A stretch of DNA of 64,000 nucleotides. Origin: Bacillota bacterium. GTDB taxonomy: Bacteria > Bacillota > Clostridia > Peptostreptococcales > Anaerovoracaceae. Numbering within the stretch: the stretch's first letter is position 1; the number at the start of each line of letters is the position of its first letter. The notes under the pieces were generated by a model. That model saw only the letters and a program-made list of their open reading frames with translations, was not told the origin of the DNA and did no database searches. The position numbers and the translations under genes are program-made. The stretch spans positions 15,960-79,959 of the forward strand of contig JAHZHL010000005.1 in assembly GCA_019420305.1 (NCBI GenBank). Reading direction: 5' to 3'. This document shows, piece by piece, positions 1-8,864 of this stretch.

Positions 1-1
1 A

Positions 2-1606
2 CAGGTCTGGAGAAGAGCGATTATTCCGGGAGGAATCTCTTTCTCCCGAATGGCGGCAATGCTGAACGATATTATGGGCTGGTCGGGCACCCATCTTTAC
101 GCGCTGGTAACATCTTCAGGGTTTCATGTGTCCGGAGCGCCCGAGGGAGCTGAGGAAGAACTGGATGATTTTGTCCTTGAAGAGCAGGGAATGACCGGAG
201 GCGGGCAGGAAATTGATGAGGTCTTTTGTAACAACAAAGACTTTCTTTATATTTATGATCGGGGAGATAGCTGGGAGCACAGGGTGGAAATTGAAAAAAG
301 AGAAGCAGCGAAGGAAGTTTATCCGCGGATTCTTATGGGAGAAGGGAGCTGTCCGCCGGAGGATTGCGGCGGAGCGGCGGTTTTTATGGAACTGATGGAG
401 CACCCTTCGGATGTGGAGCAGGAACTTGCGGACATGTACAGGGAAGAAATGGAGCCATTTGATCTGGAAAGAACCAATGAATTTCTTAAGGCAGTTTATG
501 GAGGAGAGGCGTTTTCGGAACTGCCGGAAGCGCTCTGCGATGGAGCTCTGGATATCCTGTCAGTGGATCCGAAGCTGCTGCCAAATCTATCGGAATCTCT
601 GATCTCTTACCGGGCGGCGGATCTGAAAGCGCTGTGGAAAAAATGGGAGATGAAAGGCTACAGCGGCTTGCGGAAGCAGGAACTTGCGGATAGGCTGGCA
701 GATGTTCTGACAGATCCGGATACTATGAGCGGAGAGCTTTGCGCAATGCGGGAAGAACAGCTGTCTTTCTTTGAAACCCTTCAGGAGAACCCAGTGTATG
801 CAGTCGAGCTGACACTGGAGGCGCGCGCACAGGCCGGCCTTTTTATGGAAAAAGGTTACGCTTTCCTTACAGAAGAGCTTATTTTCTTTATTCCAAAAGA
901 AATTAAAGAATGTTACAGACGGATGAATCGAGCGGTGTTTGAAGAAAAGCGGCGGCGGGCTCGTCAGATCCTGGACTACTGTATGGCGGCGGCAAACCTT
1001 TATGGTATTGTCGAGATAGATAAATTGATTGAGATTTTTAACGGACAGAACAAAGTGCCTTTGGATGAGGAAGAACTATTCGCGGTGCTGGCGCTGCAGG
1101 AGGATGACGAAGAGCGTTGGATTGCCTGCGGACAGACGTATCTTTATGACAACGCGATTCAGTGGGACATCTTTGAAGCCATTTTGCAGCAACAGATGGG
1201 AAAGCCCTATTATATACCGCAGCAGGAAGCGTTTTTGCGCTATGCGGATCTGAATTACTGTGAGAAACCGTTGGCATGGAAGGCAGTGGAACGCTTTTTC
1301 AAAAAAGAGATGAGGTTGAAGGATTTTGACGCGGAATTTTTGTGCCATGAGCTGCAGATGATTGTCCATGTTGGTGGAGATCCCGATACGGTTTTCGAAA
1401 CTCTTGGAGAGTTTCAGGTGCCGGAACCGACGGAAAGGCAGATGATACAGATGACGGATCTTCTGATGGACGCGTGGAACTGTACCAGAATGGTGACAAA
1501 CCGTGGTTTTACCCCCAATGAAATGAAGGGAATGGAGAGTCCCTGCGCAAAAGGCGGCGAGATTCCGGACAATATCATTCCTTTTCCGGGGCTGCAAAAG
1601 GAATAG
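2..1606 (+). CDS. pRiA4b ORF-3-like domain protein, 5' end cut by window
   Basis: The reading frame is open from base 2, so the gene begins before the window; the first internal ATG at 50 is not the true start. The first residues visible (VWRR, then GISFSRMAAMLNDIMGWSG) match the pRiA4b ORF-3-like family (PF07929), whose N-terminal motif is an IWRR followed by a conserved MGWS-H segment. That domain covers about the first 160 residues. A lysine-rich SAP/Rho-N-like segment follows near residues 205-235 (KALWKKWEMKGYSG), then a long helical region ending in NRGFTPNEM, a motif common in proteins of this type. Function is unknown. Although the family is sometimes named after an IS1096 passenger protein, nothing here indicates a mobile element. 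It is co-directional with the pyr operon but separated from it by a strong promoter. Confidence 0.75.
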   Translation, partial: QVWRRAIIPGGISFSRMAAMLNDIMGWSGTHLYALVTSSGFHVSGAPEGAEEELDDFVLEEQGMTGGGQEIDEVFCNNKDFLYIYDRGDSWEHRVEIEKREAAKEVYPRILMGEGSCPPEDCGGAAVFMELMEHPSDVEQELADMYREEMEPFDLERTNEFLKAVYGGEAFSELPEALCDGALDILSVDPKLLPNLSESLISYRAADLKALWKKWEMKGYSGLRKQELADRLADVLTDPDTMSGELCAMREEQLSFFETLQENPVYAVELTLEARAQAGLFMEKGYAFLTEELIFFIPKEIKECYRRMNRAVFEEKRRRARQILDYCMAAANLYGIVEIDKLIEIFNGQNKVPLDEEELFAVLALQEDDEERWIACGQTYLYDNAIQWDIFEAILQQQMGKPYYIPQQEAFLRYADLNYCEKPLAWKAVERFFKKEMRLKDFDAEFLCHELQMIVHVGGDPDTVFETLGEFQVPEPTERQMIQMTDLLMDAWNCTRMVTNRGFTPNEMKGMESPCAKGGEIPDNIIPFPGLQKE

Positions 1607-1649
1607 TTCTTTCTGATTTTACAGATTTCGATCAATTCCTCTTTTTCTA

Positions 1650-1678
1650 TTGACGAGAAAAATCCCTTGTGATATACT
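1650..1678 (+). promoter_or_regulatory. Promoter of the pyr operon
   Basis: TTGACG (1650-1655), a 17-base spacer and TATACT (1673-1678) form a near-consensus housekeeping promoter. Predicted transcription starts near 1685, leaving only about 35 bases before the pyrC start. That is too short for a PyrR-type attenuator with anti-antiterminator, and I see no terminator hairpin in it. Confidence 0.8.
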
Positions 1679-1720
1679 ATCGAAGATTTAGGCTGAAGAT
1701 GGAAATGGAAAGGAGCAGGG

Positions 1721-2980
1721 ATGAAAACCTTACTGAAAAACGGGCACATTTTCACGGAAAAGGGATTTGAAAAAAGAGACGTTTTTGTAGTTGACGATCG
1801 TCTATCCTTTTCTGATTTTTCTACATATGATGAAAGCATCGACTGTGATTCTTTCCTTTTAATTCCAGGTTTTACCGATGTACATGTACACTTCCGGGAA
1901 CCTGGTTTTTTTTATAAGGAAACGATCAAAACCGGAACTCAGGCGGCGGCCAGGGGCGGCTATACGGCGGTCTGCACCATGCCGAATCTGGACCCGGCGC
2001 CATCCAGTCTGGAGGCTCTGGAAAAACAGCTGGAGATTATCCGGCGGGACGCGGTTGTAAAAGTCTATCCCTACGGGACGATTACGAAAGAGCAGAACGG
2101 CAGGAGCGAACTTTCAGACATGGAAGCCATGAAGGACTTTGTCATCGCCTATTCGGATGACGGAAAGGGTGTGCAGACGGCGGAGCGGATGGAAGAAGCC
2201 ATGAGGAAGGCAAAAGCTCTGGGCAAAATCATTGTCGCTCACTGCGAGGATGAAAGCCTGCTGGAAGGAGGGTACATCCACAAAGGCGCTTACGCCGCGG
2301 CTCACGGACATAAAGGAATCTGTTCGGAAAGCGAATGGAAGCAGGTGGAGCGGGACCTGGATCTCTGTAAAAAGACCGGCGCGCACTATCATGTATGTCA
2401 CATTTCCACAAAGGAAACGGTAGCGCTGATTCGACAGGCCAAGGAGGACGGTCTGCCGGTTACCTGTGAGACCGCGCCCCATTATCTGATTCTGTGCGAG
2501 GATGATCTGCGGGAGGACGGACGTTTCAAAATGAATCCGCCGCTGCGGTCTTCCGCGGATAAAGCGGCGCTGATTGAGGGAATTCAGGATGGAACCATCG
2601 ACATGATCGCTACGGATCACGCTCCCCACAGCGAGGAAGAAAAGAGCCGGGGACTGGCGGACAGCGCCTTCGGCATTGTGGGCCTGGAAACCGCGTTTCC
2701 GGTACTGTACACCTTCCTCGTAAAAAAAGGCATTCTTTCACTGGAAACGTTAATTGAGCGGATGGCCATCGCTCCCCGCCGGGTATTCGGCATAGAAGGC
2801 GGATATCTGAAAGAGGGACAGATTGCGGATCTGGCGGTACTGGATCTGAAAGCCTCCGGAAATGTTCAGCCGGATCGGTTCCTTTCAAAGGGGCGCAGCA
2901 CACCTTTCGCGGGACTGGAGGTTCAGGGAGAAAACGTGATGACCTTTGTAAATGGAAAACAGGTATACAGCAGGAGATAA
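1721..2980 (+). CDS. pyrC: Dihydroorotase (PyrC, class I type)
   Basis: Cyclises carbamoyl aspartate to dihydroorotate, the third step of pyrimidine synthesis. The 419-residue protein has the amidohydrolase metal site in order: HVH at residues 55-57 inside DVHVHFREPG, the SDDG segment near 146-149, AHCED with H174, CHIS with H227, and the catalytic ATDHAPHS with D299. Length fits the class I zinc enzymes of Gram-positive bacteria. The ATG is preceded by AAAGGAGC at a good distance. It is the first gene of seven in the operon and ends four bases before pyrK, so translation is probably coupled. Confidence 0.97.
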   Translation: MKTLLKNGHIFTEKGFEKRDVFVVDDRLSFSDFSTYDESIDCDSFLLIPGFTDVHVHFREPGFFYKETIKTGTQAAARGGYTAVCTMPNLDPAPSSLEALEKQLEIIRRDAVVKVYPYGTITKEQNGRSELSDMEAMKDFVIAYSDDGKGVQTAERMEEAMRKAKALGKIIVAHCEDESLLEGGYIHKGAYAAAHGHKGICSESEWKQVERDLDLCKKTGAHYHVCHISTKETVALIRQAKEDGLPVTCETAPHYLILCEDDLREDGRFKMNPPLRSSADKAALIEGIQDGTIDMIATDHAPHSEEEKSRGLADSAFGIVGLETAFPVLYTFLVKKGILSLETLIERMAIAPRRVFGIEGGYLKEGQIADLAVLDLKASGNVQPDRFLSKGRSTPFAGLEVQGENVMTFVNGKQVYSRR

Positions 2981-2983
2981 GCA

Positions 2984-3715
2984 ATGAAAAGGAACAAGTA
3001 TACGATAATCGAAAACCGGCCGCTGACCCGGGAAGTTTATGAAATGAAGCTCGGCGGAGACACCTCGGAAATTTCCGCGCCCGGACAGTTTGTGAATATC
3101 AAACTGGAGGGGTTTTATCTGAGAAGGCCCATTTCCATTTGTGATTGGAAGGAAGGGGAACTTACGATTCTTTATAAAGTTGTCGGACAGGGAACCAAGG
3201 CCATGGCAGAGATGAAAGAAGGCGGCGTGCTGGATCTTCTTTGCCCCCTTGGAAACGGTTATGATCTGGATAAGATCGCCCAGGCTTCGGAGGCGCCGCT
3301 GCTTGCGGGAGGCGGCGTGGGAATCCCTCCTATGTACGGCCTGGCGAAATCGCTGCTTGCCAGAGGACTGCGGCCGCAGGTTGTTCTGGGCTTCAACACG
3401 AAGGACGAGATTTTTTATGAAGCGGAATTTCGGATCCTGGGACTTGCGGTAACCGTGATGACGGCAGACGGAAGCTATGGGAAACAGGGCTTTGTGACGG
3501 ACGGATTTGACGCTGCGGATTATGCCTGCGCCTGCGGTCCGGAGCCTATGCTGAAAGCGGTATGGGAGAAGGCCGCGGACGGACAGTTCAGCTTTGAGGC
3601 CAGAATGGCCTGCGGCTTTGGCGGCTGCATGGGATGCAGCTGCAAGACAAAATACGGAAGCAAACGGATCTGCAAAGATGGTCCGGTTCTGGAAAGGGGG
3701 GAAATCCTGTGGTAG
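2984..3715 (+). CDS. pyrK: Dihydroorotate dehydrogenase electron transfer subunit (PyrK)
   Basis: FAD and [2Fe-2S] subunit that passes electrons from class 1B dihydroorotate dehydrogenase to NAD+. The 243-residue protein shows the flavin motif RRPISIC (48-54), the nucleotide-binding GGGVGIPP (109-116), CGPEPML (184-190) and a C-terminal iron-sulfur cluster site with cysteines 210, 215, 218 and most likely 230. Its stop overlaps the GTG start of pyrD, as expected for two subunits of one heterotetramer. Confidence 0.96.
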   Translation: MKRNKYTIIENRPLTREVYEMKLGGDTSEISAPGQFVNIKLEGFYLRRPISICDWKEGELTILYKVVGQGTKAMAEMKEGGVLDLLCPLGNGYDLDKIAQASEAPLLAGGGVGIPPMYGLAKSLLARGLRPQVVLGFNTKDEIFYEAEFRILGLAVTVMTADGSYGKQGFVTDGFDAADYACACGPEPMLKAVWEKAADGQFSFEARMACGFGGCMGCSCKTKYGSKRICKDGPVLERGEILW

Positions 3716-4620
3716 ATTTAAGCGTATCTTTAAGCGGACTGACGCTTTCCAACCCGGTGATTCCGGCAAGCGGAACCTTCGGGTACGGAAAGGAGTACGC
3801 GGAACTTTATGACATTAACATTCTGGGATCCCTTTCCTTTAAGGGGACTACACGGGAAGAGCGGTTCGGAAATCCTCAGCCGAGAATCGCCGAATGCGCG
3901 GAAGGGATGATTAATTCGGTAGGTCTGCAGAATCCGGGGCTTGCGGCGGTGATTGAGAAAGAACTTCCGGAACTTTCGAAGATATATAAAAAGCCGGTAA
4001 TTGCCAATATCAGCGGATTTTCCATCGAAGAATACGTGCAGTGCGCAAAGGCGATGAACGATGTATCTCAGGTGGGGATTCTGGAGGTCAATGTAAGCTG
4101 CCCTAACGTTCACGATGGCGGAATGGCGTTCGGCGTACTGCCGGAAAGCGCGGCGGCAGTGACAAAGGCCGTTAAGGAAGTTGCCGCAAAGCCGGTGTAC
4201 ATCAAGCTGAGTCCCAACGTGACGGATATTGTTTCCATCGCCAAAGCCTGTGAAGAGGCGGGAGCGGACGGACTGAGCCTGATTAACACTCTGCTGGGAA
4301 TGCGGATCGATATTAAAAGAAGGCAGCCGGTGATTGCCAATAAAATGGGCGGCTTTTCGGGTCCGGCCATTTTTCCGGTAGCGGTGCGCATGGTATATCA
4401 GGTTTCCAAAGCGGTGGATATACCGGTTATCGGAATGGGCGGCGTTTCCAGCGCAAGAGACGTGATTGAAATGATGATGGCGGGAGCCTCAGCGGTGCAG
4501 GTAGGAGCGGCCAATCTGGTGAACCCTTACGCCTGCAAAGAAATCATCGAAGAGCTTCCGGCGGTTATGGAAGAACTGGGAATTGAGAATCTGAGAGATA
4601 TTATCGGAATCATAGATTAA
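3709..4620 (+). CDS. pyrD: Dihydroorotate dehydrogenase, class 1B catalytic subunit (PyrD)
   Basis: Oxidises dihydroorotate to orotate using FMN. I place the start at the GTG at 3709: it follows the strong site AAGGGGGG (3694-3701) and gives the family's usual N-terminus, DLSVSLSGLTLSNPVI. An in-frame ATG at 3634 lies deep inside pyrK and would add 25 unlikely residues. From the GTG the protein has 303 residues, normal for the family. The catalytic base is cysteine 131 in NVSCPN, the class 1 signature; class 2 enzymes use serine. GMGGV near residue 245 belongs to the FMN phosphate site. The start overlaps the end of pyrK by 7 bases. Confidence 0.96.
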   Translation: MVDLSVSLSGLTLSNPVIPASGTFGYGKEYAELYDINILGSLSFKGTTREERFGNPQPRIAECAEGMINSVGLQNPGLAAVIEKELPELSKIYKKPVIANISGFSIEEYVQCAKAMNDVSQVGILEVNVSCPNVHDGGMAFGVLPESAAAVTKAVKEVAAKPVYIKLSPNVTDIVSIAKACEEAGADGLSLINTLLGMRIDIKRRQPVIANKMGGFSGPAIFPVAVRMVYQVSKAVDIPVIGMGGVSSARDVIEMMMAGASAVQVGAANLVNPYACKEIIEELPAVMEELGIENLRDIIGIID

Positions 4621-4636
4621 GAAAAGGAGGCAGCAG

Positions 4637-5338
4637 ATGGGAAAAGATGTAATGGTAGCTCTTGACTTCAAGAGCGGAGAGGAAGCGCTGAACTTTCTCG
4701 ATCAGTTTACAGGAAAACAGCTTTATGTAAAGGTGGGAATGGAGCTTTACTACGCGGAAGGTCCGTCGATTATCCGGGAAATCAAGAAGCGGGGACACAA
4801 ACTGTTCCTGGATTTAAAGCTTCACGACATTCCCAATACTGTGGAAAAGGCCATGGCGGTACTGTCCCGGCTGGATGTGGATATGGTAAATCTGCACGCG
4901 GCGGGTACCATTGAAATGATGAAGGCGGCTCTGCGGGGGCTGACCAGAGAGGATGGCACAAGACCTCTTCTTATTGCGGTAACGCAGCTTACTTCCACCA
5001 GTCAGGAACGGATGCAGAAAGAGTTGCTGATCCCCGAAGAACTGGATCAGGTAGTCATTCAGTACGCAAAAAACGCGGCGGAGGCCGGCCTTGACGGAGT
5101 TGTATGTTCTCCTCTGGAATCAGGCAAGATCCATGAAGCCTGCGGCAGCGGATTTCTGACCGTAACGCCGGGGGTGCGCTTTGATGACGCCAGCAAGGGG
5201 GATCAGGTGAGAGTAACCACTCCGGCCAAAGCAAAGGAGCTGGGCTCCGATTATATTGTAGTAGGGCGGCCCATTACCCAGGCGGAGGATCCGGTGGCTG
5301 CCTATGAACGTTGTGTAAGTGAATTTGTGAACGCATAG
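4637..5338 (+). CDS. pyrF: Orotidine 5'-phosphate decarboxylase (PyrF)
   Basis: Converts OMP to UMP. The 233-residue protein is a TIM barrel with the invariant active-site motif DLKLHDIPNTV, in which D59, K61 and D64 form the charged catalytic network. The C-terminal phosphate-binding loop is visible as YIVVGRPIT. The start ATG follows AAAGGAGG at a 7-base spacing. It sits 16 bases after pyrD in the same operon. Confidence 0.97.
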   Translation: MGKDVMVALDFKSGEEALNFLDQFTGKQLYVKVGMELYYAEGPSIIREIKKRGHKLFLDLKLHDIPNTVEKAMAVLSRLDVDMVNLHAAGTIEMMKAALRGLTREDGTRPLLIAVTQLTSTSQERMQKELLIPEELDQVVIQYAKNAAEAGLDGVVCSPLESGKIHEACGSGFLTVTPGVRFDDASKGDQVRVTTPAKAKELGSDYIVVGRPITQAEDPVAAYERCVSEFVNA

Positions 5339-5349
5339 GAGGTAGGAAA

Positions 5350-5997
5350 ATGGCAGACAGAAAACAAGAAATCGCGAAAGGTCTTTTATCCATCGGGGCG
5401 GTCTTCCTGCGCCCGGACGAGCCCTTTACCTGGGCCAGCGGAATCAAAAGCCCGATTTACTGTGATAATCGCCTGACGCTGACGGCGCCGGAAGTACGGA
5501 TTAAAGTGGAGGAAGGCCTGGCGGAAACCATTCGGGAGCATTATCCGGAATGTGAAGTGCTGATGGGAACCAGCACGGCGGGAATCGCTCACGCGGCGAT
5601 TACCGGTCACATCATGGGGCTGCCTATGGGATATGTGCGGGGTTCCGCCAAAGATCACGGGCGTACTAACCAGATTGAAGGAAAGCTGGAAAAAGGGCAG
5701 AAAGTGGTTGTCATTGAAGACCTGATTTCTACGGCGGGATCGGTTCTGGATACCGTAAAAGCTCTGCGGGAAGCGGGAGCGGAGGTTCTGGGAATCGCCA
5801 GCATCTTTACTTACGGTATGGCAAAGGGAAAAGAGCGTATGGCCGCGGCGGACATTCAGAATATCAGCCTCTGCGATCTGGACACGTTAGTGGAAGTGGC
5901 GGCAGAGGAAGGCTATATTAAAAAAGAGGATGTGGAACGCTTAATCGCGTTCCGGGATAACCCTTCGGATGAGGGATGGATGAAAGGAGACAAATAA
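5350..5997 (+). CDS. pyrE: Orotate phosphoribosyltransferase (PyrE)
   Basis: Joins orotate to PRPP to give OMP, the step before PyrF. The 215-residue protein carries the PRPP-binding motif VVVIEDLISTAGS at residues 119-131 and the flexible-loop sequence KDHGRTNQIEG with the conserved K-D-H-G. The start follows GAGGTAGG closely. Its stop is directly adjacent to the pyrB start (TAA then ATG), which indicates coupling. Confidence 0.97.
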   Translation: MADRKQEIAKGLLSIGAVFLRPDEPFTWASGIKSPIYCDNRLTLTAPEVRIKVEEGLAETIREHYPECEVLMGTSTAGIAHAAITGHIMGLPMGYVRGSAKDHGRTNQIEGKLEKGQKVVVIEDLISTAGSVLDTVKALREAGAEVLGIASIFTYGMAKGKERMAAADIQNISLCDLDTLVEVAAEEGYIKKEDVERLIAFRDNPSDEGWMKGDK

Positions 5998-6921
5998 ATG
6001 GCAGAAGCAATTCGTAATCTAATCAGTATTTTGGACATGTCTGTGGAGGAAATCGATCATCTCATCGAGGTGGCGGATGATATTGTGGCAAATCACGATG
6101 ACTACACGGAAATCTGCAGAGGGAAAAAGCTGGCCACGCTGTTTTTTGAACCGAGCACCAGAACAAGACTCAGCTTTGAAGCGGCTATGCTGGAACTTGG
6201 CGGCAGTGTGCTGGGCTTTTCCGAAGCGTCCTCCAGCTCCGCGGCTAAGGGCGAAAGTGTAAGCGACACCGTGCGGACCGTAGGCTGCTACGCGGATATT
6301 ATCGCTATGCGCCACCCGAAGGAAGGTGCGCCGCTGGTCGCTTCCAGAAGAACGACAGTTCCTATCATCAACGCGGGAGACGGCGGACATTTCCATCCGA
6401 CCCAGACCCTGACCGACCTTCTGACCATTAAGAGAAAGAAAGGGGAACTGGGCAACATTACACTGGGACTGTGCGGAGACCTGCAGTTCGGAAGAACGGT
6501 TCACTCCCTGATCGAAGCCATGCTCCGCTATCCGAATGTGAAGTTTGTGCTCATTTCGCCGGAAGAACTGCGTGTTCCGGAATACATCCGGGAAAAGCTC
6601 CGGGAAGCGGGAGCGCAGTGGTGTGAGGTAGAAAGCATGGAAGAAGTCATGCCGGAGCTGGACGTGCTGTACATGACCAGAGTGCAGAGAGAACGGTTCT
6701 TCAATGAAGAGGATTATGTAAGGCTGAAAGACACTTATATTCTGGATATGGAGAAGCTGGAAAACGCCAAGCCGGATCTGACTATCATGCATCCGCTGCC
6801 GAGGGTAAACGAAATTTCCGTAAAGGTGGACGATGATCCGCGGGCCTGCTATTTTGAACAGGCTCTGTGCGGCAAACATATCCGGATGGCGCTGATTTTG
6901 GATTTACTGGGAATCAAATAG
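5998..6921 (+). CDS. pyrB: Aspartate carbamoyltransferase catalytic subunit (PyrB)
   Basis: Condenses carbamoyl phosphate with aspartate. The 307-residue protein has the carbamoyl-phosphate signature FFEPSTRTRLSF (STRTR at residues 53-57), the HPTQTLTDLLTI segment and the C-terminal HPLPRVNEI. The start immediately follows the pyrE stop, with AAAGGAGA upstream. A regulatory subunit gene follows, so the holoenzyme is probably the class B dodecamer (catalytic trimers plus regulatory dimers). Confidence 0.97.
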   Translation: MAEAIRNLISILDMSVEEIDHLIEVADDIVANHDDYTEICRGKKLATLFFEPSTRTRLSFEAAMLELGGSVLGFSEASSSSAAKGESVSDTVRTVGCYADIIAMRHPKEGAPLVASRRTTVPIINAGDGGHFHPTQTLTDLLTIKRKKGELGNITLGLCGDLQFGRTVHSLIEAMLRYPNVKFVLISPEELRVPEYIREKLREAGAQWCEVESMEEVMPELDVLYMTRVQRERFFNEEDYVRLKDTYILDMEKLENAKPDLTIMHPLPRVNEISVKVDDDPRACYFEQALCGKHIRMALILDLLGIK

Positions 6922-6933
6922 GAGGTACGAGGA

Positions 6934-7359
6934 ATGAATATTGACGGTGTAAATACAGGAATTGTTCTGGACCATATCAAAGCGGGAAAGAGCATGGAGA
7001 TTTATAACTACCTGCGGCTGGATAAGCTGGACTGCAGCGTGGCGGTTGTCCAGAATGTACGCAGCAGCAAATACGGAAAAAAGGACATCATCAAGATTGA
7101 CGATGAGATTGAATTGGATTTTGAAATGCTGGGCTACATAGACAGCAATATCACCATTAACCGGGTTAAGGACGGAAAGCTGCAGAAAAAGGAGCATCTG
7201 GAACTGCCGGAGACTCTGACCGATGTGATTAAATGTAAAAACCCCAGATGCATCACTTCCACGGAGCAGGAAATTACCCATATCTTTAAGCTGGCGGACC
7301 GGGAAAAAAAGATTTACCGCTGCGCTTACTGCGATGTGGAGCATAAAGAATATAAATAG
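6934..7359 (+). CDS. pyrI: Aspartate carbamoyltransferase regulatory subunit (PyrI)
   Basis: Nucleotide-binding allosteric subunit of aspartate carbamoyltransferase. The 141-residue protein has the C-terminal zinc domain with cysteines 101, 106, 130 and 133 (C-x4-C and C-x2-C) that contacts the catalytic chains. It is somewhat shorter than the enterobacterial protein (about 150 residues). Its presence suggests feedback control by CTP/UTP at the protein level, in line with the absence of a visible RNA attenuator before pyrC. Last gene of the operon; a terminator follows. Confidence 0.95.
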   Translation: MNIDGVNTGIVLDHIKAGKSMEIYNYLRLDKLDCSVAVVQNVRSSKYGKKDIIKIDDEIELDFEMLGYIDSNITINRVKDGKLQKKEHLELPETLTDVIKCKNPRCITSTEQEITHIFKLADREKKIYRCAYCDVEHKEYK

Positions 7360-7370
7360 TTTCTCAAAAG

Positions 7371-7415
7371 ACAAAGGCATGGGAGCGGAAATCCGAGGTT
7401 CCCATGTCTTTTGTA
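7371..7415 (+). terminator. Terminator of the pyr operon
   Basis: An imperfect hairpin pairs GGCATGGGA with TCCCATGTC and extends with ACAAA/TTTGT, followed by a T-rich tail. It lies 11 bases after the pyrI stop. Confidence 0.7.
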
Positions 7416-7562
7416 TTAGGGAGAAAAGTCGGAGCCCTCGGAACGGGCAGGAATTATGTGCCCAATATACAAAATAGAGGGATTGGCTACAATACGGACA
7501 AAGAACCGGTGATACCGATGGTTCCTCTATGGGAAATTTATCGAAACAATGAGAAAATTTTC

Positions 7563-7591
7563 TTGATTCCTGGAAAGTAACAGACTATAAT
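7563..7591 (+). promoter_or_regulatory. Promoter of the methyltransferase gene
   Basis: TTGATT (7563-7568), a 17-base spacer and a perfect TATAAT (7586-7591). It lies about 60 bases before the start at 7650. The stretch between the pyr terminator and this promoter contains only a short GAACC/GGTTC hairpin near 7503-7524, which I cannot assign. Confidence 0.75.
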
Positions 7592-7649
7592 TAGAAAAGT
7601 AATTTTTTGAAATGACAGGAAAGGCTCTCTTTTTTATTGAGGAGGAATT

Positions 7650-8516
7650 ATGAGCAAACCATTTATCAACTGGGAAGAACTGGCCAAGCTTGCCATGCCC
7701 GCGCCGCCTAAACGGGCGGAAGACTCTGGTGATAGAGGTCCTAAAAGGGGATATGGCGGTTGGGACAATCAGGCGGAATTTTATAACCGGATGGCGAAGA
7801 TGGAAGCGGGATTCACGTTGAACCAGATTAACTGTTTTGATACTTCAAAGGAGGATACGGTTTTGGATGTAGGCTGCGGACCGGGAAGAATCACCGTGCC
7901 GATGGCAAAGCGTGCAAAATCCGTTATGTCTTTGGACGCGTCTCCGAAGATGCTGGAATTCTGCGCGGCAAACGCCAGAGAAGCGGGGCTGGATAATGTA
8001 ACGACGAAATTGTTCGACTGGGAAACAGAAGATATTTCCACCTTGGGAAAATTTGATATCGTCATTGCTTCCAGAACGGTCGCTCTGCAGGATCTGGCGC
8101 GGCTTTCCAGTCTGGCGAAAAAATATGTAGCGATTGTAATCTGGGCCCATGGATACCCAAGTATCCCCGGGATTGTCGGGAAGCTGTTTAAAGGAACCGA
8201 AGAAAGACCTATGCCGGAACCGCCTCAGCATCGCGACAGAAGGCTGGGAAACAACTTGTGGTATAACCGGGTATATGACCTGGGGTTTGACCCGAATCTG
8301 AATATTGTGGAGGACGGATTTACCAGAACCTTTGAAAGCAGGCAGCAGGCTTATGAAGAACTGCGCAAACTCCAGCCGGAGCTTGCGGAAGAAAAACTCC
8401 CGATTTTTGAAAAGAATACCGATGAATTCCTGACAGAAAACCAGGATGGCAGCATTACCTTCCTGGCGAAAACAAAGAGTATCGTTCTCTGGTGGAAGCC
8501 GGAGGTACAGGAATAA
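7650..8516 (+). CDS. Class I SAM-dependent methyltransferase
   Basis: A 288-residue Rossmann-fold methyltransferase of unknown substrate. The SAM-binding motif I is VLDVGCGPGR (residues 71-80), followed by the acidic SLDAS loop near 93-97. The N-terminal 60 residues, with FINWEELAK and a proline-rich stretch, are not typical of the common metabolic methyltransferases. The start ATG follows GAGGAGG. It has its own promoter and terminator, so it is a single-gene unit, although it directly precedes the riboswitch-controlled transporter cluster. A link to metal or cofactor handling is possible from position alone and is not shown by the sequence. Confidence 0.85.
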   Translation: MSKPFINWEELAKLAMPAPPKRAEDSGDRGPKRGYGGWDNQAEFYNRMAKMEAGFTLNQINCFDTSKEDTVLDVGCGPGRITVPMAKRAKSVMSLDASPKMLEFCAANAREAGLDNVTTKLFDWETEDISTLGKFDIVIASRTVALQDLARLSSLAKKYVAIVIWAHGYPSIPGIVGKLFKGTEERPMPEPPQHRDRRLGNNLWYNRVYDLGFDPNLNIVEDGFTRTFESRQQAYEELRKLQPELAEEKLPIFEKNTDEFLTENQDGSITFLAKTKSIVLWWKPEVQE

Positions 8517-8522
8517 AGCGAA

Positions 8523-8565
8523 GTCCCGTTGGTGTGAAGAGCGCGTTACACCGATGGGATTTTTT
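8523..8565 (+). terminator. Terminator of the methyltransferase gene
   Basis: TCCCGTTGGTGT (8524-8535) pairs with ACACCGATGGGA (8548-8559) using G-T wobbles, followed by a run of six T. It isolates this gene from the cluster downstream. Confidence 0.85.
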
Positions 8566-8864
8566 AATGAATTTTTATGGAAAATCTAGCTGTGGATGGT
8601 AATTCCGGAGCCGTTGCCTTAAGGGCATTAAGGATTGAAATTGAACTATAAAAATTATAGAAATTCGAAAGAAATAATGAGGGCAATTATAGTGGCTGAA
8701 AACGATGTTCACAGGGTGCGAAAAAAGAAAAAATGTGTATTTTTTTGAAGAATGTTTGTACGGAAACGTACAAAAAAAAGAAGTTATGTTAAAATAACAA
8801 CGTTTAAAGGAAAAATTTAGATACAATTTCTTGATAATGAGAATTTTTTAGAATTGCAGATAAA
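8566..8864. other. AT-rich non-coding leader region
   Basis: No credible coding frame on either strand. It contains a perfect TTTGTACG-GAAA-CGTACAAA hairpin (about 8755-8776) followed by a run of A, and AT-rich hexamers such as TAAAAT near 8795 and TACAAT near 8822. One of these probably belongs to the promoter of the riboswitch transcript, but I cannot pair any of them with a convincing -35. Confidence 0.5.

Noticed and set aside
2..500. Mobile element signal from the pRiA4b/IS1096 family name
   Set aside because: The domain is widespread in chromosomal genes, and no transposase or terminal inverted repeats are present.
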